Source: SOJZ01 sp964556565 (GTDB lineage: Archaea > Thermoproteota > Bathyarchaeia > Bathyarchaeales > Bathyarchaeaceae). From it: 21,766 nt of DNA. Position numbers and translations under genes: made by a program. The notes under the pieces are model-generated. The model was not told where the DNA came from. It saw only the letters and a list, made by a program, of their open reading frames with translations, and made no database searches. This document shows, piece by piece, positions 12,538-19,767 of the stretch. The DNA is taken from the NCBI GenBank assembly GCA_964556565.1, contig CAZKWF010000030.1, positions 1-21,766 on the forward strand. Direction: 5' to 3'. Position 1 is the stretch's first letter; each line of letters begins with the position of its first letter.

Positions 12538-13740
12538 CGCGCTCACTATTGACAATACGTCTCTATCTTTCAAAACGTAGTCTTCTCCAACCCTCTTTCT
12601 TTCATGGGCTTCTACTGCATGGATGAAACTTTCTCCCAACTCGGTGTGAACTAGGTAGGCTAGTTGGCGTGCGGTGGTGCCGTAAGGAACCATATACGCA
12701 TCTGGAAGCACTTGGCCTTCATGGTCGCTAAGGTGCTCAAGATCCTCCACCGGATAGACAACAATCATGTTCAACAGCCGGAAGAACGCTATGTTGATGG
12801 CTTCTTGCACGCCGGTGGACCCAAATGTCAGCAGTACTTTTTCTTGAACCACCTTTAACGCTTTATTTTGAGCCTCCGTCAATTTCTCAGGCTTAATGAC
12901 GTTAAAATTGCAGTCGCCAGGCTTGTAGTCGATCAGCTTCTTCTCTGCGGCTCTTCTCAGCGCCAGTTCTGCTTCTGCGGAGCATTGGATAACTGTGTAG
13001 CCCAACTCTTTCATTTGTTTAGCATTTTCCTCCGCTGGTGGGAGGTCGATTTTGTTCGCCGCAATCAGCATAGGTTTGGAGATTCTCCTCAAAGCGTCAA
13101 GAAACTTGATGAGGTCGTCGTCGCTCCATAGAGTGGGTTTTTCCGCGTTGAGATGAGTTTGCCTTAACGCTTCGATGATATGTGTTCTCTTTATGGCTAG
13201 TCCGCTGAATCGTTCTTCAAGGAGAGTGAGCAAGTCTTTTGTTCCCGACTCAGCAGTTCTAGCGATCTTAGACCATTCTCTCTTCAATATCTGCGCAAGC
13301 CACATCGTCATCTCCTTCTCCAAAAAATGTACGTCTTCTGCGGGATCATGAGCCCCCAGTTTGCACAATTTCCCCTCAGAATCCGTTGCTCCAGCTGCGT
13401 CCACAATGTGTATGAGGGCGTCTGCCTTCCTAATTTCATCTAAAAACTGGTTTCCTAACCCTCTTCCCTGCCATGCACCCGGCACCAAACCAGCGCAGTC
13501 GATCAGTTCAACTGGGATTAACCGTATCCCGTCTATGCATATAGAGTTTTTCGGATTATCTTTTACGTTGAACTCTTTGCACGCGCATGGGGTTCGTATG
13601 TAGCCTATTCCTCGATTCGGCTTTATGGTTGTGAACGGATAACTTGCAATCTCCACTGGAACAAGCGTTGCAGCGGAGAAGAACGTGGACTTGCCCGTGT
13701 TGGGTTTTCCAACGACGCCAACCATCAAGGCTTTTCCCAC
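12523..13740 (-). CDS. Obg/HflX-superfamily GTPase (YchF-like, Ygr210 subgroup)
   Basis: 405-aa translation-associated GTPase. G1 GKPNTGKST (11-19), G3 DCAGLVPGAWQGRGLGN, G4 NKID, C-terminal TGS domain (about 330-403). Bacterial and eukaryotic YchF/OLA1 carry a degenerate G4 and prefer ATP; the intact NKID here predicts GTP, as in the archaeal/fungal Ygr210 subgroup. A cysteine-containing insert (TPCACKEF) follows the switch I region. GTG start at 13740 has no Shine-Dalgarno, but a TATA box about 23 nt upstream fits a leaderless mRNA. It is convergent with uppS, and its stop lies in the uppS terminator hairpin. Confidence 0.93.
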   Translation of the reverse strand: MGKALMVGVVGKPNTGKSTFFSAATLVPVEIASYPFTTIKPNRGIGYIRTPCACKEFNVKDNPKNSICIDGIRLIPVELIDCAGLVPGAWQGRGLGNQFLDEIRKADALIHIVDAAGATDSEGKLCKLGAHDPAEDVHFLEKEMTMWLAQILKREWSKIARTAESGTKDLLTLLEERFSGLAIKRTHIIEALRQTHLNAEKPTLWSDDDLIKFLDALRRISKPMLIAANKIDLPPAEENAKQMKELGYTVIQCSAEAELALRRAAEKKLIDYKPGDCNFNVIKPEKLTEAQNKALKVVQEKVLLTFGSTGVQEAINIAFFRLLNMIVVYPVEDLEHLSDHEGQVLPDAYMVPYGTTARQLAYLVHTELGESFIHAVEAHERKRVGEDYVLKDRDVLSIVSAKKRG

Positions 13741-13758
13741 AGTTTGTATGAGTGCATC

Positions 13759-13767
13759 GTATAAATG
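13759..13767 (-). promoter_or_regulatory. TATA box for the YchF-like GTPase
   Basis: Minus-strand CATTTATAC, centred about 23 nt before the GTG at 13740, puts the predicted start site at the start codon itself, consistent with the absent Shine-Dalgarno motif. Confidence 0.5.
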
Positions 13768-13884
13768 AAACTTCTGGTGATTCTTGACGCTTTAAGAATA
13801 CCCACGTAACCTTCTCATGGTTAGACAGTGGAATTTCCAAGTTTCGATGTTATACGTGATACGAGGTTTCCGTTTATACAAGTA

Positions 13885-14925
13885 TCAATCGAACTCAATC
13901 TCTTTCCGTGGTTTTATTACCACTTTAATTGACTCATTTGCATCTGCAACAAGCTGGAAGCCCTTACTTATTTCTGCTAAACTCAATCGATGTGTTATCA
14001 TATCATGTACATTCACTTTGCGGGAACGAATCAATTCTATCGCTTTTTCAAGATCGTTAGGGGCAGCGGCATAGGTGGTCGTTAAAGTTTTCTGATTACT
14101 CCAAAATCCATTGAAGGGTAGAAGAATATCGACTCCAGGCTCGGTAGGAGCAAAGAAAAGAATAGTGCCTCCAGCATCTATGGATTTCAGGGCCTGTTTG
14201 ATAGCTGATACGGCTCCTGTGCAGACAACAACACGATCAGCGAGTCTGCCTTCGTTAGCTTTTTTTACACGGGTGGGTAGATCATCTCTAGCATTGATCA
14301 CATTGTCTGCTCCAAATTTCTTTGCTGCATTCATACGGTATTGGTTGATATCAGTTGCAATCACTCTTTCAATGCCTTTAGCACGGGCAAGCTTTATGTG
14401 AAGTAATCCGGAGATACCACTGCCCATGACGAGGATGGTGTGATTTGGTTTTATGTTTGCTCTTCTTTGCCCTCTTATAACACAGCCTAAAGGCTCAATG
14501 AAAGTTCCATCCTCGAAAGATATTTCATTAGGTAGCAAAAATGTTCCATATTCAACATTTATCTTTGGTACACGAACAAATTCAGAGAACCCGCCAGGAT
14601 CAAGGTTCGTATTGTGTAAAGTTTCGCACACAGTATGTTGACCGTTTAGACAATATAGGCATTTATTACAGGGAACATGGTGGGATACAAAAACTCTATC
14701 CCCAACTTTGAAATCTTTCACGTTATCTCCGATTTCTTCAACTTCTCCGGTCATCTCATGTCCTAGGACTCTCGGCGCCTTCTTGATGCGATACCACTCC
14801 ATTACATCGCTGCCACAGATGCCACAGGCCATGGTTTTTACCAGTAATTCATTTGAGACGATTTCTGGTTTTGACATCTCCTCTATTCTAATGTCTTTAT
14901 TGCTGTAATACATCGCTACTCGCAT
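13885..14925 (-). CDS. Zinc-dependent medium-chain alcohol/polyol dehydrogenase
   Basis: 346-aa MDR-family dehydrogenase, threonine/sorbitol dehydrogenase-like. Catalytic zinc ligands C37, H56-E57 (GHEMTG) and E144 (EPLGCV); structural zinc cysteines C86, C89, C92, C100; Rossmann GSGISG (168-173), with Asp192 at the end of the second strand favouring NAD over NADP. Substrate unknown. It starts 11 bp after the upstream LsrF-like aldolase, so the two are almost certainly one operon and may act on the same sugar or hydroxyketone intermediate; this link is inference. Followed by the divergent GTPase promoter region. Confidence 0.92.
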   Translation of the reverse strand: MRVAMYYSNKDIRIEEMSKPEIVSNELLVKTMACGICGSDVMEWYRIKKAPRVLGHEMTGEVEEIGDNVKDFKVGDRVFVSHHVPCNKCLYCLNGQHTVCETLHNTNLDPGGFSEFVRVPKINVEYGTFLLPNEISFEDGTFIEPLGCVIRGQRRANIKPNHTILVMGSGISGLLHIKLARAKGIERVIATDINQYRMNAAKKFGADNVINARDDLPTRVKKANEGRLADRVVVCTGAVSAIKQALKSIDAGGTILFFAPTEPGVDILLPFNGFWSNQKTLTTTYAAAPNDLEKAIELIRSRKVNVHDMITHRLSLAEISKGFQLVADANESIKVVIKPRKEIEFD

Positions 14926-14936
14926 GTTACCAGCAA

Positions 14937-15734
14937 CTACCCTGTTTCTTCTTTCTTGAGACTCTCAAACAATCCATTTGCTTCTTTTGCGGTGGCATTT
15001 TCATGAACTACTGCTCTTATAGACCTGATCATTGCAATTGGGTAATCATTTTTCCATATATTTCTTCCTAGGTTTACACCTATAGCACCTTTTTGAATAC
15101 CATCATAAACAAACTCAAATACCTCAAGTTCGGTATCTACTCTAGGTCCACCCGCCATAACGACTGGAACAGGGCAACCATCTACAACCTTTTCAAAGTT
15201 TTCACACCAGTAAGTTTTCACTACTCTAGCACCCAGTTCAGCGGCAATTCTACAGGACAAAGCAAGATAACGAGCTTGTCTCTTTTCCAACTCCTTACCT
15301 ACGGCTGTAACTGCCATTACAGGTATCCCATATTCTTCAGCCTCATCAACGAGTCTTGCAAGGTTTAATAATGTCTGATGTTCATATTTGCTGCCAACAA
15401 AGACGGAAAGACCTACAGCTGATGCATTAAGACGTAGAGCTTCTTTCAGGGATGTGATTATTCCTTCATTGGCCAGATCTTCTCCAACAACACTCGTACC
15501 ACCAGATACTCTTAGAATGATGGGTGTTTTATTATTCGGATCTATACATGAACGCACTACTCCCCTCGTGGCAAAAATCGCATCGCAATAAGGGAGAAGT
15601 GGTTTGACAGTTTCGCCTGGCTTTTCCAATTTTGTAGTAGGTCCTTGAAAATATCCGTGATCTATAGGCAAAAACAAGCAATGGCCATCAGGTTGTATTA
15701 GTCGTGCCAAACGGTTTTTAATTCCCCAACTCAT
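14937..15734 (-). CDS. LsrF / DhnA-type class I aldolase
   Basis: 266 aa from ATG 15734, a Schiff-base TIM-barrel aldolase. It resembles E. coli LsrF (3-hydroxy-5-phosphonooxypentane-2,4-dione thiolase): the start MSWGIKNRLARL, IDHGYFQGPTT (D25, H26), VGSKYEHQ, K173 in ARVVKTYW as likely Schiff-base lysine, VPVVMAGG and GVNLGRNIW. Archaeal homologues are not proven to act on autoinducer-2 products, and there are no other lsr genes here, so substrate is open; related ADH/fructose-bisphosphate aldolases are alternatives. AAAGGAG stands 8 nt before ATG 15734. An upstream in-frame ATG (15833) would add 33 residues and lies at the position expected for a leaderless start below a TATA box, so the N-terminus is uncertain. 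Confidence 0.88.
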   Translation of the reverse strand: MSWGIKNRLARLIQPDGHCLFLPIDHGYFQGPTTKLEKPGETVKPLLPYCDAIFATRGVVRSCIDPNNKTPIILRVSGGTSVVGEDLANEGIITSLKEALRLNASAVGLSVFVGSKYEHQTLLNLARLVDEAEEYGIPVMAVTAVGKELEKRQARYLALSCRIAAELGARVVKTYWCENFEKVVDGCPVPVVMAGGPRVDTELEVFEFVYDGIQKGAIGVNLGRNIWKNDYPIAMIRSIRAVVHENATAKEANGLFESLKKEETG

Positions 15735-15861
15735 AACGATATCTCCTTTGGTAATTGAATAGTTCTTTAACATCAAAAAGGTTTCTAATTCCTCTTTCGC
15801 TAAAGGACCCACTTGTATATTATGCGTGCACATCTGAAGCTCGGCGTCTCTGCAACCAAAC

Positions 15862-15872
15862 TTTAAATATCG
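15862..15872 (-). promoter_or_regulatory. TATA-like box for the aldolase-dehydrogenase operon
   Basis: Minus-strand GATATTTAAAG; a start about 25 nt downstream falls near 15840, giving either a leaderless ATG at 15833 or a leader of about 105 nt to ATG 15734. The nearby plus-strand AAATTAAA (about 15884-15891), 22-29 bases before tRNA-Asn, could serve that gene. Confidence 0.4.
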
Positions 15873-15920
15873 CTACAAAGTGTCAAATTAAACGGCGCCG
15901 TTGAAAAATCAAGCCGCCGT

Positions 15921-15944
15921 ACACGCAACATAAACGTGGGCGAA
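15921..15944 (+). other. tRNA-Asn intron 1, position 8/9 (24 nt)
   Basis: Central helix CGCC (15915-15918) pairs with GGCG (15939-15942). Bulges are GT|A (15919-15921) and AA|A (15943-15945). Distal helix CACG/CGTG closes a 9-nt loop. The intron separates T8 from A9, between acceptor and D arm. Because an A lies at both edges, 9/10 is a sequence-equivalent alternative, but BHB geometry favours 8/9. Confidence 0.85.
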
Positions 15945-15967
15945 AGCTCAGTTAGGTAGAGCAACTG

Positions 15968-15997
15968 ACTTTGATAGAATCTCTATCAGAGGTTGAA
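15968..15997 (+). other. tRNA-Asn intron 2, position 30/31 (30 nt)
   Basis: Central helix CAAC (15962-15965) pairs perfectly with GTTG (15992-15995). Bulges are TG|A (15966-15968) and AA|G (15996-15998). A 9-bp distal helix (CTTTGATAG with CTATCAGAG, one G-T) closes a 5-nt loop. Same position as tRNA-Tyr intron 1. Confidence 0.9.
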
Positions 15998-16052
15998 GCT
16001 GTTAACCAGTGGGTCGACGGTCCGAATCCGTCCGGCGGCGCCAAAATTATGT

Positions 16053-16256
16053 CTATTCAGCCCTTGCTAACACTAAAACAATGCCAACCGCTACTAACAC
16101 AAAGCCAGCGACCAAAAAGATGCCAGAGAAAGGCCTAACATATCCCGAAGGGGGACTAGCATACGTAAAATAGATGATTGTCGCCCCTATGAGGAGAGCT
16201 ATTAACCCAGAGAGTTTCTCGGCTATAGTTAATCCAGAACCAACCTCTTCGCTCAT
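16053..16256 (-). CDS. Small two-helix membrane protein, unknown function
   Basis: 67 aa with a polar N-terminus (MSEEVGSG), one hydrophobic helix (about 16-33), a short loop rich in Pro/Ser/Gly (YASPPSGYVRPFSG) and a second helix (about 45-64). ATG 16256 has AGGGTAGG a few bases upstream, and A/T boxes at about 16298-16316 could be its promoter. I recognise no family. Support comes from a good ribosome site, a clear two-helix topology and lack of a competing frame. It ends 9 bp from the 3' end of tRNA-Asn, tail to tail. Confidence 0.65.
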   Translation of the reverse strand: MSEEVGSGLTIAEKLSGLIALLIGATIIYFTYASPPSGYVRPFSGIFLVAGFVLVAVGIVLVLARAE

Positions 16257-16351
16257 GTCCTACCCTCTATTCTAGGCTTACTTCAGGTTGTGAAAGCGTT
16301 ATTTTAACCTTATTAAAATACCGATGAGCCGGGCACTTTACGAAGACTAAA

Positions 16352-17443
16352 TCAGCTAGCCTCTTCCAGCTTCGCTGGCAGATATTCATCAACAATGTAT
16401 GTTAATCCGTATCTACTGAAAGCTTCTTGCTCTGCCTTCTTCTTGATCTTCAAAAATTTCTTCACTTCTCTTTGCCAAAGCTTTCCTTTATAACGTGGGT
16501 CCCTCTGCAGCTCGTGGAGGCGCTTGATATCTATGTTAGTCAACGGATCACTTGGTAGCTTATAATCTACAATATCAGTTGCCCACATACCGCTCCAAGT
16601 GGCATCAGGAGTAGTCAACTCTCTGAGATGGGCTGCGTTCGCTGATCCTGAGATAATAACCATCGCAATGTGCATTCCCCACGGATCGCCGTCAGTGAAT
16701 ATGTGCACGGGGAGGTCTAACTTCTTGTTTAGTCTATGAATAAAATGTCTTGTAGCACGGGGGGCCTGACCTGCCGTAAGCACAAGGAGTGCATTGAATT
16801 TTTTGTAAACCTCCTCCTCTATGAAACGTGTGAATAAACCTCCTTTCTCGATAGCTATAACCATGTCTGCGCCGGTTCTGACAAAATTGGCAGAAGTAAG
16901 CGCTGGGCCTATCATCATTCCGTCAGGATGCGATGTTAAATTTAGTTGTCTACCTTCATAGCCGGGAACTGTGTATTCGATGGTTAAGTCGCCGAAGATG
17001 GCTGAACGTTCTTCAGGAAAAACGTTAAAATCCTCTCGGGAGAGACCCGCCACGGTTTCAAGGTCAGTTATGATATTGTTGGATTCTGGTTGGTCCTTGA
17101 ACGACATGTCATACGCCTGCGCCGAATAATACACATCACGAAGAGTAGAAGTCTTCCGATGTTGCGTAAGTTCATGGACAAAACGGGCTGCCCAAACCAG
17201 CCGCGTAAGAGGGCGAATGTGACGTATATTCCGAGAACTTCTACGTACAGTTTTGTCTCCTAAAATGTATTGTCGAACCTCTTGACTGTAAAAGATGTTT
17301 TCGATGGATCGACTTGGCATCTTAATCCAAGGGAAAACGCCTTCTTCCATCTGGTCGTAGAGCTTCGTTCCAAAGTTTTCCAAACCAGCTAGAACTTTCT
17401 TTCGCTTCTCCGTAACTGAACTTTCATTTTCTTTCTTCTTCAA
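16352..17443 (-). CDS. top6A: DNA topoisomerase VI subunit A (Spo11 family)
   Basis: 363-aa DNA-cleaving subunit of the type IIB A2B2 topoisomerase. The winged-helix/CAP part carries STLRDVYYSAQ, whose second Tyr (Y106) matches the Spo11 catalytic tyrosine; the Toprim domain shows the IEKGG glutamate and the FTDGDPWGMHI acidic metal motif. Length is normal for the family. It starts with TTG 17443, overlapping the last codons of subunit B by 20 nt; no upstream ATG exists and the next Met would delete the N-terminus. Co-translation with subunit B gives matched expression. Confidence 0.96.
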   Translation of the reverse strand: MKKKENESSVTEKRKKVLAGLENFGTKLYDQMEEGVFPWIKMPSRSIENIFYSQEVRQYILGDKTVRRSSRNIRHIRPLTRLVWAARFVHELTQHRKTSTLRDVYYSAQAYDMSFKDQPESNNIITDLETVAGLSREDFNVFPEERSAIFGDLTIEYTVPGYEGRQLNLTSHPDGMMIGPALTSANFVRTGADMVIAIEKGGLFTRFIEEEVYKKFNALLVLTAGQAPRATRHFIHRLNKKLDLPVHIFTDGDPWGMHIAMVIISGSANAAHLRELTTPDATWSGMWATDIVDYKLPSDPLTNIDIKRLHELQRDPRYKGKLWQREVKKFLKIKKKAEQEAFSRYGLTYIVDEYLPAKLEEAS

Positions 17444-18950
17444 GTTTTCTCACAGTCCTTAACAATTTTCTAATGTCAGGTGTTCTTTCTTTCCCTGCTA
17501 GTTCCGTGGAGAACCGAGCGATCTTGGGCAAATACTTAGAAAAGACGGATAGTCGCCTCCTTTCTTTTTCAACGTGTTCTTGCTTGGTCAAAAAACGTTG
17601 TAGTTGGCGGGCCACCTCGCGGATACCATTCAAGATTTCCCTCTTCACTTCTTGTCTATCTGCTATGAACTCTTTGCCCACAGTTTTGTAGGGAACCTTC
17701 GTGCTACACACATGTACTAGAATAGCAATGGGCATGTCAGGTAAAACTTTGTATCTTCGCCAGTTGATGGATCTTATGACTTTTACTGAAACGTCACTAG
17801 CTTCATCATATAACAATGGAATCCTGTTAGCAAATCGATACACAGGAAAGTAATCCTTCTTCGGTACATCTCCGCCATACACTATCGCCGTCTCCACAAT
17901 GAAAGGATGACCAGAATAAGTTGAGGGTTTACGTTGAAAAACTGCAGTGAACTCTGGTTTCAATTCTTTAAGAATTCCTGCCTTTAATAGTTCTTCACCT
18001 AACGGAGACAAGCAACTCGCATCTGGGGGAAGGAAGCCCTTAAACCTCTTTATCATTCGTACAAACCTCACGATCTCATGGGGCTTCAATTTTTTTGGGT
18101 TTTTTCTCTCGCTTATTCCAGCAAACTCTAAAAAGTGATGCGCGATGTTCTCGCCAATCCTATGGAAATGTGTTTTCATGAAGTCTAGCATGTTTCGGCA
18201 CGGAGTAATTCGTATAAGGCGTTGAATAGTTTCCACATCCACTCCATATGGATGAGGTAATGTTTCTTTGGGTGGCAATGGCATCTTGGTTGTGACGCGG
18301 GTGAGCTTGTATAAGCGTCCTTTAGGGTCGATGAAAGTTATATTTGCGTACGGTGTCACCAATGCTGTCTGTTTCAAATATTCCAAGATTTTTGGCATAG
18401 CTCTGAAATAGTCTCCTTCTAGGCAAAATTCCACGATTGTTCCGTGCCATTTGTCTTTGTTTATCTGGATTTTGCGGTCTAAAATGAGGGGGCGGTTTCT
18501 TTGGATGTCTATCATTAATTTATATTTGTAAATTTTGGATGTGCCGGTGCTTGAGGCAACGTAAACAGGTTTGTGTGTGGTAATTTGGCCGTAGAGTATT
18601 GCCATGGTTCCTCCGAGGCCGAATGTGCCTCTTGCCTGTTTTAACTTGTATTTTGAACCGAACAAAACCTGGCCGAATGCAGAGGGTATGTGACGCGGTG
18701 GAATGCCAGAACCATTGTCTTCGATTCTTAACGTATAAACAGCGACTTCATCAAGTTTCACCTCATCCTCTTGAGACAGTCGGATGTATATATCTGGAGA
18801 TACGCTGGATAGGTCGGAGGCGTCAAGGGCGTTTTCTACAAGTTCTCTCATAGATGAGAAGACTGCCCTTGCTGGATTGGTGAAGCCAGCTATGTCTCGG
18901 TTGCGGTAGAAGAAGTCAGCGGCACTGATTTCTTCAAAAGTTTGTGCCAC
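17424..18950 (-). CDS. top6B: DNA topoisomerase VI subunit B (GHKL ATPase)
   Basis: 508-aa ATPase subunit that clamps DNA and gates cleavage by subunit A. GHKL fold: general-base Glu36 in ELVENALDA (Asn40 binds Mg), IEDNGSGI (D78), lid and G2 motifs FGSKY and RGTFGLGG (about 97-114), helix-two-turn-helix insert (about 230-310) and transducer domain (about 310-475) with the C-terminal helix. GTG start 18950 is backed by AGGAGG 8 nt upstream. First gene of the top6B-top6A pair; a TATA-like GTTAAATTAAAA at about 19026-19037 is the likely promoter. Confidence 0.96.
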   Translation of the reverse strand: MAQTFEEISAADFFYRNRDIAGFTNPARAVFSSMRELVENALDASDLSSVSPDIYIRLSQEDEVKLDEVAVYTLRIEDNGSGIPPRHIPSAFGQVLFGSKYKLKQARGTFGLGGTMAILYGQITTHKPVYVASSTGTSKIYKYKLMIDIQRNRPLILDRKIQINKDKWHGTIVEFCLEGDYFRAMPKILEYLKQTALVTPYANITFIDPKGRLYKLTRVTTKMPLPPKETLPHPYGVDVETIQRLIRITPCRNMLDFMKTHFHRIGENIAHHFLEFAGISERKNPKKLKPHEIVRFVRMIKRFKGFLPPDASCLSPLGEELLKAGILKELKPEFTAVFQRKPSTYSGHPFIVETAIVYGGDVPKKDYFPVYRFANRIPLLYDEASDVSVKVIRSINWRRYKVLPDMPIAILVHVCSTKVPYKTVGKEFIADRQEVKREILNGIREVARQLQRFLTKQEHVEKERRRLSVFSKYLPKIARFSTELAGKERTPDIRKLLRTVRKLEEERK

Positions 18951-19100
18951 TCATTCAACCTCCTATAACTCCTCAAGTTTTTTTCCGGTTACACACATCA
19001 TCCTCTTCAAATACTGTTTCCTACATTTTAATTTAACCGCATTAGAAAAAACTGGTGACTGAAGAATTGAAAGAGATTCACAAAAAGCACACAAAAAATT

Positions 19101-19117
19101 AGAATTTACATAATTCT
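19101..19117. terminator. Possible bidirectional terminator hairpin
   Basis: AGAATT/AATTCT stem with loop TACAT. On the minus strand, where the KH-protein operon ends, it is followed by AATTTTTT; on the plus strand by TTTT. A/T-only stem, tentative. Confidence 0.35.
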
Positions 19118-19179
19118 TTTGACTCTGAGCTATTGAATGATAACAAATGATGTATCGAAGAGAATAGAGCTCTTTTCAC

Positions 19180-19767
19180 TCACGCTTCTAATTTCTCACG
19201 TGGCGGCTCCCAGAGTTCCATCTTCTTTTTCTTCAGTTCTCTTCTCTTTCTATGCAGAAATCGGTACACCGTGCGATGTTGGCTTCCCCTGAGGAACATC
19301 TGAATCGCCTCCCTCGCCGCTTCAGCCTGTTCCATGTCCCCAATGATAGAAATGGTGTGCCCAAACACAGAAACGTTAGCTTCAGTCAACTCTTCAATGA
19401 TCCTTCGGGTTTTTCCCTCCTTTCCAATAATTCTCCCTTTTAGTCGCTTCATGTCAGACTGAGATTTGCCGACAATCTCCCGTAAATCAATGATTTCCAA
19501 TACGACTTCGTCTTCTTCAATCAGCCTAAACGCACGTTCCGGTGAAAAGCCTCTGCCAATTGCGGTAATCACTTCTTTGGCTCTGAAGAGAAGAGACGGG
19601 TCTTGTGCAGTGGGTGTTAGTACTATTTTGATGTCACCCGTTTCACTGTCAACTTCAAGACCAACCAAGAGTTTCTTCTCGATAACTTCTTTCACGCGAC
19701 CGTTTGGACCTACAAGTGCTCCTATGCGTTCTCGCGGAATTTTCACGAAGGTGCTAGCGCTTGCCAC
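19180..19767 (-). CDS. KH-domain protein, archaeal Pno1/Dim2-like
   Basis: 195-aa RNA-binding protein with two KH domains: the first with GPNG (IGALVGPNGRVKEVI, about 15-30), the second with GKEG (RIIGKEGKTRRIIEEL, about 111-126), and a basic C-terminal tail. Eukaryotic Pno1/Dim2 acts in small-subunit rRNA maturation with Nob1 and Rio kinases; in archaea it neighbours Rio1 and aIF1A, as here. GTG 19767 has GGAGGG about 7 nt upstream and overlaps the Rio1 end by 14 nt, implying co-translation. Confidence 0.93.
   Translation of the reverse strand: MASASTFVKIPRERIGALVGPNGRVKEVIEKKLLVGLEVDSETGDIKIVLTPTAQDPSLLFRAKEVITAIGRGFSPERAFRLIEEDEVVLEIIDLREIVGKSQSDMKRLKGRIIGKEGKTRRIIEELTEANVSVFGHTISIIGDMEQAEAAREAIQMFLRGSQHRTVYRFLHRKRRELKKKKMELWEPPREKLEA

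Larger units (their letters stand above)
15913..16043 (+). tRNA. tRNA-Asn(GTT) with two introns and encoded CCA
   Basis: Exons 15913-15920, 15945-15967 and 15998-16043 join to 77 nt including CCA. Acceptor GCCGCCG/CGGCGGC, T8-A9, D stem GCTC/GAGC with loop AGTTAGGTA, anticodon stem ACTGG/CCAGT, loop CTGTTAA (anticodon GTT), variable GGGTC, T stem GACGG/CCGTC, discriminator G73 (16040) and CCA 16041-16043, all fitting archaeal tRNA-Asn. The T loop is TCCGAAT: position 55 is C, where T is nearly invariant. The stem pairs are otherwise perfect. Gene end is 9 bp from the stop of the convergent small membrane protein. Confidence 0.9.

Noticed and set aside
15735..15833. 33-residue N-terminal extension of the aldolase
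   Set aside because: In frame and without stops, and below a TATA box, but AAAGGAG before ATG 15734 and homology beginning at MSWG favour the shorter form; kept only as an alternative.
19140..19179. Possible C/D box sRNA (ATGATGT) downstream of the KH gene
   Set aside because: C box is imperfect and no properly spaced D box or C'/D' pair was found.
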